Positions 56,964-64,000 of a stretch of 64,000 nucleotides of DNA are shown piece by piece; the stretch's first letter is position 1, and every line of letters starts with the position of its first letter. The DNA comes from a virus. The position numbers were made by a program, and so were the translations under genes. The stretch lies in IMG/VR virus record IMGVR_UViG_3300050119_000076, positions 1-64,000 of that record. The stretch is one strand, 5' to 3'. The notes under the pieces are model-generated. The model was not told the DNA's origin, made no database searches, and saw only the letters and a program-made list of their open reading frames with translations.

Positions 56964-58083
56964 TCCTATTAGCACGGATTATCTCCGCGTCAAAGCGATC
57001 CGTAAACCGGGCGGTCGCCGTAACCGGCGTGCCCCCCGAGTTAAGAGCCTGAACTATCGTGTGCATCCCGTCCTGGTGACGAAACAGCGTGGCCGACCGC
57101 GTAGCGTTCGGAAATAAGAACCTATCGTGGGTCATGCGAAAGGTCTGGCCGCCGGGCATACCGAGCACGATTCCTTCGGTCGTCAGGCAGACCATACACC
57201 GAGCATTGCGATAGGGGATGTCGGGAAACCGTCGCGCCTCCGGGTCGATCTCCGCGGATGGCACGGTTATCATAGAGCCCGGCACTACACCGGCGTCTTC
57301 TCGAATCGTGCGTTCCTGCTTTTCGTCAAAGGCGCCCGACAAGAAGTAAAGCTTTGCCGCGGTGCCAACATAGATGCCGTCCTCGACCATCCCAAGAGCG
57401 GTGATATCCTCTTCAAAGTGCCGATAGCCCTTAGTCTTGTCGACATAGTCATAAAGGAAAAGCTCTGTCGCCCATAGCGTGCGCTGGCCAGCGAGGTATA
57501 TGCGACCGTTGAACCAAGTGAGCGCGGTTGCGAAAGGAGCTGGCCCAAGGAGTCGACCGCCGACCGATCCAAGGGTAGGCTCGGGGTTGACAACTGGCGA
57601 GAACCAAAAGTCTGCATTGGGGGGGTCCGATGTGGTTGTAGCCGGGGTGTAGGAGGGTGAAATGATGCGTCCCCAAGGCGACACTATGTTCGTCTTCAGA
57701 TCAATTTTCCCCGAAACGCTGATCGAGCTGTAATAGAGTGTACGCCCAACCTGCACATAAGCCAGAGGCGCGCGAGGAATACCAGTCACCAGCGGCATGA
57801 AGGTAAAGTCGGGGTTGATACGCCCTAGCGTGCCATTCATAACCACCAGCACCTTATTGCCGTTGGTCGTGAAGAGCGAGTGGAAGACGCCTATTAGCCT
57901 CTGTGTATAACCGCGGCGACGGTGAGCTTCTCCCAAGTCATCTATATCTATGTTCTCCGCGCGCTGCAGCTCGGCGTTCGATAGGCGCTCAGGAGCAACG
58001 GTGTTCTTCAGACCAGTGAACTTGTCAAACCGAACAGGTGGGTCCGGCGGTTCTTGGGGAGGCGGTGCTTGCTGGGCCATCAT
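56953..58083 (-). CDS. Tail protein with propeller-like repeats
   Basis: About 376 residues from the ATG that overlaps the upstream stop; a much earlier frame start lies in the preceding gene and is rejected. The stretch DKFTGLKNTVAPERLSNAELQRAENIDIDDLGEAHRRRGYT is a frequent opening in podovirus tail proteins. It is followed by several blade-like segments (GRTLYYSS, NGRIYLAG, DGIYVGTAAKLYFLSG). This suggests a beta-propeller tail component. The host-contact or structural role is inferred. Confidence 0.7.
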   Translation of the reverse strand: MMAQQAPPPQEPPDPPVRFDKFTGLKNTVAPERLSNAELQRAENIDIDDLGEAHRRRGYTQRLIGVFHSLFTTNGNKVLVVMNGTLGRINPDFTFMPLVTGIPRAPLAYVQVGRTLYYSSISVSGKIDLKTNIVSPWGRIISPSYTPATTTSDPPNADFWFSPVVNPEPTLGSVGGRLLGPAPFATALTWFNGRIYLAGQRTLWATELFLYDYVDKTKGYRHFEEDITALGMVEDGIYVGTAAKLYFLSGAFDEKQERTIREDAGVVPGSMITVPSAEIDPEARRFPDIPYRNARCMVCLTTEGIVLGMPGGQTFRMTHDRFLFPNATRSATLFRHQDGMHTIVQALNSGGTPVTATARFTDRFDAEIIRANRNDG

Positions 58084-59402
58084 CAAAGCTCCGCACTCGC
58101 CATGTAGTGGAGGGATGCCGTGATATCGCTGTGCCAGTAAAAATCGAACCCATCTGTAGCGATGTTCAAGACCCCGCCACCACTTCCGAATGCCAAATCG
58201 TCTGACCAAGTGCCGGTGATGAACTCAGATATCTTGTTTACGTTACCTGCGCCATCCCAAATTGAGATTGATGCTGGGGCAGCTCGCATCGGCGCATGGA
58301 ATTGAACGCCGAACAATGGATAATATACAGCTCCGCCTTGGTAAGAATATCCAACTCCGGATCGCAGCCCCGATCTCGTTGCTGTGCCTGGAGGAACACT
58401 GTTTCCATAAGAGCTGTCAAAGTACCGCTGACAAAAGGTCAGCTCAGTGTGAATCGGCCGGCCCTCGACACGCGGCGGTGCATAGTTAAGTCCAGTCGGC
58501 ACACCGGGCGTAGCGCGGCCATCGGCTTGTCCGATATCTACATAACCAGAAGTTAACGCGCCAAGCGAGAGCTTGATCTGATAACCCAAAGCGAGATGCG
58601 CCCCGGAGATCGACGGCAAGAAAGTGTACGCGACTCTCGTTAGTGTGGCGTTCGGACACACCTGCAGATTGGTCGCGGCGAGATCAGCATCCACCGTCGC
58701 GAAGTTATCTTGCGCGGACGCGTACCCGCAGGTCAGCGTCGGCGTGATCGAGGCACCTGAATTATTATAGATAAGGAACTGCACCGTGATCGGCTGAACC
58801 GCAAGCGCGTCAGTAAGCAGGTCCGCCGCAATGTAGCTCTCAATACGCTGGATAAGCGTGTTCTGCGAGTTAGACGTGACACCGGTGATGCGAAGGGCGT
58901 TGCCCTTCATGTTCTGGCAATACTCTTGCGTCCAGGTGGTCGTGGCTCCCGTGGGGGTAAAGATCCAGCCATCCAGAGAATAGGTCGGCGTTGCCGTGGC
59001 GATATTTGCCGTCGTGCCGCGCTGAGCGATGTCGAAAACTGGATTGCGAAACTTGTTAAGATAACCAACCGAGAGACCAGCAATGTCCTGAACACCGATC
59101 GAGACGCTCACCAGTGCGGCCACGGTCAGCGTTGCCGCGGTCGCGGCGCCGGCCGAGGACTCAATGACCTGTGTTCGCGTCAGCGTCCAAACACCGGCCG
59201 CGAGCGTGAACGCGCCGTAACCAAACTCCCACGCGCCGTCGACGTCATCCACTTCATATGGCAAAATTGCACCCGAGGCTGGTTCTGCGGTCGAGCTGGA
59301 CAGTCCTTGATAGCCGGCTGCTGATGGACCAAGCGTAATCGCTCCGGTGCCGGGCGTGCCAGTGACGCTGTGACGGATGCGGTTTGGGAAAGGTAGGATC
59401 AT
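58083..59402 (-). CDS. Tail fibre / receptor-binding protein
   Basis: 439 residues. The N-terminal 110 residues (MILPFPNRIRHSVTGTPGTG, then WEFGYGAFTLAAGVWTLTRTQVIESSAG) look like a virion-attachment domain. The central part (LNKFRNPVFDIAQRGTTANI, then YSLDGWIF, NALRITGV and FLIYNNSG) matches the carbohydrate-binding jelly-roll region common in phage tail fibres. The C-terminal part (RPIHTELTFCQRYFDSSYG) is typical of fibre tips. It probably binds a host surface glycan. Confidence 0.8.
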   Translation of the reverse strand: MILPFPNRIRHSVTGTPGTGAITLGPSAAGYQGLSSSTAEPASGAILPYEVDDVDGAWEFGYGAFTLAAGVWTLTRTQVIESSAGAATAATLTVAALVSVSIGVQDIAGLSVGYLNKFRNPVFDIAQRGTTANIATATPTYSLDGWIFTPTGATTTWTQEYCQNMKGNALRITGVTSNSQNTLIQRIESYIAADLLTDALAVQPITVQFLIYNNSGASITPTLTCGYASAQDNFATVDADLAATNLQVCPNATLTRVAYTFLPSISGAHLALGYQIKLSLGALTSGYVDIGQADGRATPGVPTGLNYAPPRVEGRPIHTELTFCQRYFDSSYGNSVPPGTATRSGLRSGVGYSYQGGAVYYPLFGVQFHAPMRAAPASISIWDGAGNVNKISEFITGTWSDDLAFGSGGGVLNIATDGFDFYWHSDITASLHYMASAEL

Positions 59403-59403
59403 T

Positions 59404-59820
59404 TTACTTTCCGAGCCAATGGGCGCCGCTTAGATAGATGACGAGAATCGTAACGACCGCAACAACGACACCCCAGGCGGTTCCAACTAGACCAGTATGT
59501 GCGATGCGCGTCGAGGTGACATTTGTTTTCCAATTATCCAAATCATCGACACGCTTAGCCAATTCCCCAACTTCGCGTTCAGTCTTCTCCATCAGAGCGA
59601 TGAGGTTCTTCATATTGACATTGATCGTGACGAGCAGGTCATGATCGATATTAGCACGTTCGCGAGCTTCTGTAATTAGAGCTGACGCAACTTTCGTAGC
59701 CTCTGCGCCGACGGCCGCGGCGGTAGCAGCAGCCGTGGCGGCGACACCCGCCGCGGTGGCAGCAGCCGTAGCTGCAGCAGTGGCAGCAGCGGAGCGGATT
59801 TCGTCATCTACATCGGCCAT
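59404..59820 (-). CDS. Ala-rich coiled-coil protein with C-terminal membrane span
   Basis: 138 residues. An Ala-rich helix (about 10-45), the shared block EATKVASALITEARERANIDHDLLVTI, a coiled coil (LIALMEKTEREVGELAKRVDDLDNW) and a membrane span near the C-terminus (GTAWGVVVAVVTILVIYL). The first half is paralogous to the next upstream gene product. A membrane-anchored lysis or tail accessory protein is possible. Confidence 0.65.
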   Translation of the reverse strand: MADVDDEIRSAAATAAATAAATAAGVAATAAATAAAVGAEATKVASALITEARERANIDHDLLVTINVNMKNLIALMEKTEREVGELAKRVDDLDNWKTNVTSTRIAHTGLVGTAWGVVVAVVTILVIYLSGAHWLGK

Positions 59821-60074
59821 CAGCGTTTTCCAAGAGTGGAGTGGATCGTGACGAGCAGGTCATGGTTGACCTTTTCGTGTTCGCGAGCTTCGTCTAGAAG
59901 AACCTTCGCAACTTTCGTAGCCTCTTCAGCGACAGCCGTAGCAGTGTCCGTAGCCGTATTAGCAACAGCAGCAGCAGTCGCAGTCGCAGCCGCAGCCGCA
60001 GCAGTCGCAGCCGCAACATCCGCGGCGGCGGCAGCGACACCCACGGCTGCAATCTCAGCGGCGGTCTTAGCCAT
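59820..60074 (-). CDS. Ala-rich small protein, paralogue of the neighbour
   Basis: 84 residues from MAKTAAEIAAVGVAAAAADV, with GGGGAG 9 bases upstream. Long Ala-rich helix and the end EATKVAKVLLDEAREHEKVNHDLLVTIHSTLGKR, matching the downstream 138-residue protein but without its coiled coil and membrane span. Tandem duplication with divergence. Function unknown. Confidence 0.6.
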   Translation of the reverse strand: MAKTAAEIAAVGVAAAAADVAAATAAAAAATATAAAVANTATDTATAVAEEATKVAKVLLDEAREHEKVNHDLLVTIHSTLGKR

Positions 60075-60489
60075 TATTTCGTCTCCCCAACAAGCCAGCG
60101 ATCGAGGTAACAATCGGCATGGCGGGGGCGAGTATAAAGAAGCTCAAGGCGATATTCAACTCCGCGCCGGCGTAACCACCTGGCAGAGCAGGCACATGCC
60201 AGCCAAAACGGAAAGTGCTGTCGAGAAACACAGCGTTCCAATGCAGTGCAGCCGGCAGGCCGAACAAATAAATCATCAGGTGCGCGCCCCACCAAGCGTT
60301 CGCGGCTATCTTGGAATTGTTCATCACGCCAATGGCTTGCGCGTAGGCGATATATTCCGCCTGCTCCGCGCCGGTCAACGCAGCAAATTCCTGGCCTTTG
60401 ACCACATTAGCGGATGTGAAGAAGCCCATGATTGGCGAAAGAATCGCACCGATGCCACCGCTGAATAGGGAGCCTAGTAGCCCGAACAT
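60067..60489 (-). CDS. Membrane protein, holin candidate
   Basis: 140 residues with hydrophobic segments at about 5-25, 65-85 and 110-133, and a short basic C-terminus (GLLGRRNNG). It belongs to a run of membrane proteins directly downstream of the endolysin. Three spans and this position suit a holin or related lysis protein, but there is no diagnostic motif. It overlaps the next gene by 8 bases. Confidence 0.6.
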   Translation of the reverse strand: MFGLLGSLFSGGIGAILSPIMGFFTSANVVKGQEFAALTGAEQAEYIAYAQAIGVMNNSKIAANAWWGAHLMIYLFGLPAALHWNAVFLDSTFRFGWHVPALPGGYAGAELNIALSFFILAPAMPIVTSIAGLLGRRNNG

Positions 60490-60905
60490 CAGTGCTGCTC
60501 CTCAGGCGGGATTGGCGACGCCTGTGCGGCTCGGTATAACCCATGAGCGTGTGTCAGCGGGATCAAGAGTGTGCAGACAATGGTAATCATATCAGCCGTG
60601 CGCGGGGAGAAGACCCCACTCCACGGAAGGCCGCCGATCATCGGCAGGTATGGCGCCATAAGGCTAAGGGCCTGCGCGCCAACAGCGACCCAAGCGAGGA
60701 TGATCGTCTTCCAGCCGAAAAGTTTGACTTGAGTCCAGTGCCACCACGGGGCAGCGCAAAGCAGCAGGTCCTTACCAAGAACCTGCGCGGTGAGTTTCAT
60801 GTAATGTTTGATGACTAGGAAGTAGGCGACAAGCGCCGTTGAACCGGCGGCTATAAGCCACCAGCCCAACCACACTTCTTGCAGGGCAAGCCAGAGCTTG
60901 CTCAC
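60489..60905 (-). CDS. Multi-span membrane protein next to the endolysin
   Basis: 138 residues, GTG start overlapping the upstream stop. Hydrophobic spans at about 10-32, 64-86 and 104-118, rich in Trp. It lies in the lysis neighbourhood; a holin or antiholin role is possible. The family is not recognised. Confidence 0.6.
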   Translation of the reverse strand: MSKLWLALQEVWLGWWLIAAGSTALVAYFLVIKHYMKLTAQVLGKDLLLCAAPWWHWTQVKLFGWKTIILAWVAVGAQALSLMAPYLPMIGGLPWSGVFSPRTADMITIVCTLLIPLTHAHGLYRAAQASPIPPEEQH

Positions 60906-61063
60906 GCTGCCGGCTTCACGGGAGCCTTCACAACCGACGCAACGCCGGTTGTAATGGCGGTCTCAACTGCCGTCAGCCGCTTGTCGATAAACTCGAACAC
61001 GCGCCAACCAACGAAGGCGAGAGCAAGTACCGACACGACGTCGAAAACTAACCAGAGATGCAT
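60902..61063 (-). CDS. Small single-span membrane protein
   Basis: 53 residues: MHLWLVFDVVSVLALAFVGW, then a charged segment (RVFEFIDKRLTAVETAITTGVASVVKAPVKPAA). GGAG precedes the ATG. One N-terminal span plus a short cytoplasmic or periplasmic helix is consistent with a small lysis accessory protein. The gene is short and only supported by composition and coupling. Confidence 0.55.
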   Translation of the reverse strand: MHLWLVFDVVSVLALAFVGWRVFEFIDKRLTAVETAITTGVASVVKAPVKPAA

Positions 61064-61075
61064 AGTTATTCTCCT

Positions 61076-62035
61076 TTATGCGGACCCAATAGGGGGAACG
61101 GCCGTTGTACTCGGCTTAGGCTCCAAAGTCGAGGGTGTCAGCGGCGCGGTAAGTGATACAACCGGGGCGCCAGCGTCACCGGCTAATCCAGAAAGCACGA
61201 GCGAACTAGTAACGATGGGCGGCGGAATGACAGGCGTGGGCTTGGTAGCCGCAACCAACGCCTGCTGCGTGACGACAGCACTAGCCGCCGCTTTTACCGC
61301 CCCAACAATCGCCACGAACACCGCCGCGGCAAGCACGCCCAGGACAATCCAGCCCCACAGAGGCATATGCCACGAGACATGCGTCCCTATCGTAGCGGCA
61401 GCCGCGATCGTACCAGCGCCAGCGACAGCGAGACCGCCTGTCTGCGTATTCTTCTGAGAGGCGGCGGTCATATTCAGCACCGTCGTAGGAGCCGAGGAAT
61501 TCATTTTCGGCATGGCTGCGAACACCGCTTTGGCCTGCGCCACGCGGAACGCGAGACGAGCTGTTGCAACGGCCGGGCGCTCGTACTGCCAGCAGATCGC
61601 CGCGGTCAGCGTTGCAATGTCGCCACCAGCACGCAACTGCGCATCCAGCGCGCCATAACTCTCACGACACTCGATCGCCGTGAAGGCAACCTGATAATCC
61701 ATACGACCGTACCACGGCCATAGCTCCTGAGTTGTGAGGCCAGGATGCAGGCTCTTGACGTATTGTTCGTATCGCGTCAGGCGATCCAGGCGCCACTGCG
61801 CCAGCCCTTCGCTCCCGTGGTCTAGGCCCGCAGTGCGGAAAGCAGTCGGAAGGCTGACACCGGACTCGGCGCTAAAGTCACCGACGAACGCCGCAGCAGA
61901 CTCGGCCGGATAACCTTGCGCCTCAAACAGCGTAGCGCATTGAATTTGTCTGGGGGTCGCCATTGAAAGAACTCCGTAGGGGTTGCCTTGCCACGATGCC
62001 GCGAAGGCATCCTTATAATCTTGGGCGGTTTCCAT
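61076..62035 (-). CDS. Endolysin (phage tail lysozyme type) with C-terminal membrane segments
   Basis: 319 residues. Residues 28-190 match the phage tail lysozyme pattern: AAAFVGDFSAESGVSLPTAF with the likely catalytic Glu, LDHGSEGLAQWRLDRL, and later AICWQYERP. It would cleave peptidoglycan. After an Ala/Thr-rich region, residues about 200-260 hold two hydrophobic stretches (GLAVAGAGTIAAAATIG and WGWIVLGVLAAAVFVAIVGAV), so the enzyme may be membrane-attached. A Pro/Thr/Val tail ends it. A virion-borne lysozyme is an alternative; the nearby membrane genes favour lysis. Confidence 0.8.
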   Translation of the reverse strand: METAQDYKDAFAASWQGNPYGVLSMATPRQIQCATLFEAQGYPAESAAAFVGDFSAESGVSLPTAFRTAGLDHGSEGLAQWRLDRLTRYEQYVKSLHPGLTTQELWPWYGRMDYQVAFTAIECRESYGALDAQLRAGGDIATLTAAICWQYERPAVATARLAFRVAQAKAVFAAMPKMNSSAPTTVLNMTAASQKNTQTGGLAVAGAGTIAAAATIGTHVSWHMPLWGWIVLGVLAAAVFVAIVGAVKAAASAVVTQQALVAATKPTPVIPPPIVTSSLVLSGLAGDAGAPVVSLTAPLTPSTLEPKPSTTAVPPIGSA

Positions 62036-62045
62036 AGATAGTCCC

Positions 62046-62324
62046 TTATTGAAAAGCGGACGGCTGAACCTCGAAGGCGCCCTCGACTGCGGCCGTCACA
62101 ATGCCCGTCCCAACCCATCTATAGTGCCATATACCGGCTACGAGCGGGGTATACAAAGCCTGGAAAACGCCCGTGGTGGGATTCGTCGGCACCACACTTG
62201 TCTCATTCCCGCATGGGTCCAGAACGAGACACGCGACGTTCGTCGGGTTTGTCGGTACCTTAGTCGTCGCGTCGGCAAACGTCACCGAAATGGTCATTTC
62301 GTTGCCTAGCGGGTAGCTGTCCAT
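62046..62324 (-). CDS. Small beta-rich tail protein
   Basis: 92 residues from MDSYPLGNEMTISVTFADAT, with AGGAG 8 bases upstream. It looks like a single Ig-like domain (VACLVLDPCGNE, VVPTNPTTGVFQALYTPLVAGIWHYRWVGTG). Such domains occur in phage tail and fibre proteins. It lies between the repeat-rich tail gene and the endolysin. Confidence 0.65.
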   Translation of the reverse strand: MDSYPLGNEMTISVTFADATTKVPTNPTNVACLVLDPCGNETSVVPTNPTTGVFQALYTPLVAGIWHYRWVGTGIVTAAVEGAFEVQPSAFQ

Positions 62325-62355
62325 GCTCATTCTCCTGAGATTGACTTATATAGCA

Positions 62356-64000
62356 TTATGGCCCTCTGAAGACAAACCCCGTAGCCAGGTTATCAATGGC
62401 CACCCAATGAGAGATGAGGTTCTGATCCGTCAGAACAATCCTCACAGTCTGGTTCCAAGGACTACCAGTCGCGCGAAAGGCACCTGTTTCGCAGGCCAGA
62501 AACAGCGGGGTAGTTAACACAAATGTTGCAGTAGAGCCAATCAGCGCGAAGGAACCGATAGCGCCGTTCAGCGCGTACTGACCGCTCAGTAGCATTGTAT
62601 TAATGCTACCAACTTCACTAAAGACACCTACGACTTCATCGAGAATACGATCCCATGCGAGTTGAGCAGATGCCGCTTCACTAAAGACGCCGGTCGCAGC
62701 GACGAGATCGCGGCCCCAAGCAAGTTCTGCGGCACCAGCTTCAGCGAATATGCCGGTCGCGCCGACAAGTTGATGATCCCATGCAAACGAGGTTGCCGAA
62801 CCGACTTCACTAAAGATGCCGGTCGCAGCAGCACACCAGTAATTATGCCGGCACGACGCTATGGAGCCGGTCTCGCTAAAGATGCCAGTCGCACATGCGA
62901 GACGATAGCCCGCCGCCAAAGCGGCAGCAGAACCTGTTAACGCATAGGAGCCCGAAGGGGCGACAATGTCGTGACCCCACTCCAACACTTCGGAGCCGGT
63001 CTCGGCGAAGGTACCGGTCGCGCCGACAAGTTTATGATTCCAAGCGAACTGTGTCGCAGAGCCGGTCTCAGTGAATACACCCGTAGCCGCGACCAGTTTG
63101 TGCCCGACAGTGAGTTTAGCAACGGAGCCTGTTAGCGCGAACGAACCATCAGACTCGACTAACTTATGGCTCCATTTGAAAGTGGCGGCCTCGCCAGTTA
63201 GTGCGAAGGCACCGGTCGCGCCGACAAGTTGATGATCCCATGCAAACGAGGTCGCCGAACCGACTTCACTAAAGATGCCGGTCGCCGCAGCACACCGGTA
63301 ATTATGCCGAAGTATCGCACTGTTTCCGGCCAGCGAGAAATTACCGTGATCGCCTGCAGCATTATGAGCCCATGCAAGTTTTGCGGAACCGGTAATCGCG
63401 AAAGAGCCGGTCGGACAAGTGAGCGTCATACTTTGCAGCGGAGAAAGTGCTTCAGTGGGGACAGCATCCGTTGGGCCAAAGTCCCCAAGTCCACCAAAAG
63501 CTGATGGGTAATGAGAGCGCAAGAAAGTCGCCGAAGAACCTACCAGCGCAAACGCACCAGGTGCAGCAGTAATTATCTTTGGAAAAGGTTCAACGAACGT
63601 CGGAGCGGCATCGGTTGGGCCGAAGAAGCCAAGACCACTGCTTAATGTAACTGGAGCGCTCGTTGAACTTCCGACGACAAGAAAGACACCCGAAGGGACT
63701 TGGAAAATCCGATCGTAGGCGAACTGTGCCGCAGAGCCGGTAAAACCGAATGAACCCGTAGCGCCGACAAGTGAATAAGCGGCTGCGTATGAAATCGCGA
63801 CAAAGCCGGAGCCACCGTTCCCACCGTAAAATGCCGCAGATAGCGAACCACCCGCGCCGCCACCACCGCCGCCCGTATTAGCGCCGCCGGCACCACCATT
63901 CGAAGCATTACCACCAGCCCCGCCACCACCAGCACCCCCCGCTCCGGCCGTACCTAAGTATGTGCCGCCACCGCCACCGCCGCCGTATGTGCCTCCGGTA
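62356..64000 (-). CDS. Repeat-rich tail protein, C-terminal part (enters from the window end)
   Basis: The frame is open from 64000 to 62356 (about 548 codons); a TTG at 63522 sometimes taken as the start lies inside the continuous frame. The first readable 60 codons are Gly-rich (GGGGAGG type). About twenty units of 20-25 residues follow: LVGATGVFSETGSATxFAWDH and similar. The last 60 residues (FLACETGAFRATGSPWNQTVRIVLTDQNLI) close the protein. The unit is the same as in 100-1020. On a circular map the missing N-terminus is the partial gene at 1-95. Probably a tail fibre or tail surface adhesin. Confidence 0.8.
   Translation of the reverse strand, partial: TGGTYGGGGGGGTYLGTAGAGGAGGGGAGGNASNGGAGGANTGGGGGGAGGSLSAAFYGGNGGSGFVAISYAAAYSLVGATGSFGFTGSAAQFAYDRIFQVPSGVFLVVGSSTSAPVTLSSGLGFFGPTDAAPTFVEPFPKIITAAPGAFALVGSSATFLRSHYPSAFGGLGDFGPTDAVPTEALSPLQSMTLTCPTGSFAITGSAKLAWAHNAAGDHGNFSLAGNSAILRHNYRCAAATGIFSEVGSATSFAWDHQLVGATGAFALTGEAATFKWSHKLVESDGSFALTGSVAKLTVGHKLVAATGVFTETGSATQFAWNHKLVGATGTFAETGSEVLEWGHDIVAPSGSYALTGSAAALAAGYRLACATGIFSETGSIASCRHNYWCAAATGIFSEVGSATSFAWDHQLVGATGIFAEAGAAELAWGRDLVAATGVFSEAASAQLAWDRILDEVVGVFSEVGSINTMLLSGQYALNGAIGSFALIGSTATFVLTTPLFLACETGAFRATGSPWNQTVRIVLTDQNLISHWVAIDNLATGFVFRGP
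62753..63309. repeat. 98-base near-identical repeat within the tail gene
   Basis: 62753-62850 and 63212-63309 agree in about 95 of 98 bases, in the same frame, 459 bases apart. Other units in the gene have diverged much further, so these two have been copied or homogenised recently. Confidence 0.85.

Noticed and set aside
58084-58209. N-terminal extension of the propeller-like tail protein
   Set aside because: These codons overlap the end of the tail fibre gene; the ATG at 58083 with a GGAG site and stop-start overlap is the better start.

Overview
The window is almost entirely one tailed-phage genome (dsDNA, probably virulent and short-tailed). The head genes are of the N4-gp56 capsid type: small and large terminase, a roughly 766-residue portal, a scaffold-like protein and the capsid protein. 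No sheath, tube or integrase/repressor genes were recognised. A tmRNA with the circularly permuted layout of Alphaproteobacteria, carrying the tag ANDNVAYDEMRLAA, makes an alphaproteobacterial host likely. No rRNA, housekeeping or other chromosomal genes are visible.

Layout. Minus-strand genes fill 1-19.6 kb and 45.4-64 kb. Plus-strand genes fill 21.7-45.4 kb. The two window ends appear to carry two parts of one gene: its start codon is at 95 on the minus strand, and a glycine-rich tail-protein reading frame enters at 64000. The simplest reading is a circular or circularly permuted genome slightly longer than 64 kb. It would have one long late arm (19.3 kb down to 1, then 64 kb down to 45.4 kb) and one early arm (21.7 to 45.4 kb). 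The arms diverge around 19.6-22.5 kb and converge at 45.38 kb.

Late arm in transcription order: terminase small subunit, two small proteins, a DUF1614-type membrane protein, terminase large subunit interrupted by a LAGLIDADG intein, a broken HNH-endonuclease remnant, portal, scaffold, capsid and decoration candidate (with their own promoter and terminator), connector proteins, a 2062-residue polyvalent virion protein with ADP-ribosyltransferase-like and metallopeptidase-like segments, repeat-rich tail proteins, a tail-lysozyme-type endolysin with small membrane proteins that may include the holin, tail and fibre proteins, coiled-coil virion proteins, a metallophosphoesterase, and finally the tmRNA and a tRNA-Met(CAU).

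Early arm: about 20 small unknown proteins; a MoxR ATPase / VWA-metallopeptidase / DUF3150-like module; a family A DNA polymerase split over two overlapping frames; a DnaQ/DexA-like exonuclease; a Cas4-like nuclease; a VRR-NUC nuclease; an SNF2-type helicase; a protein with an SSB-like acidic tail; a MazZ-like (DUF5664) and a DatZ-like HD nucleotide hydrolase flanking a PrimPol-DUF927 primase-helicase. Many genes overlap by ATGA or TGATG, implying translational coupling.

The AT-rich divergence region (21.24-22.49 kb) has repeated TTAAGGTTAA boxes and several perfect inverted repeats. It is the best candidate for the origin or main control region. All functions rest on motif and family recognition by eye; no database search was run.
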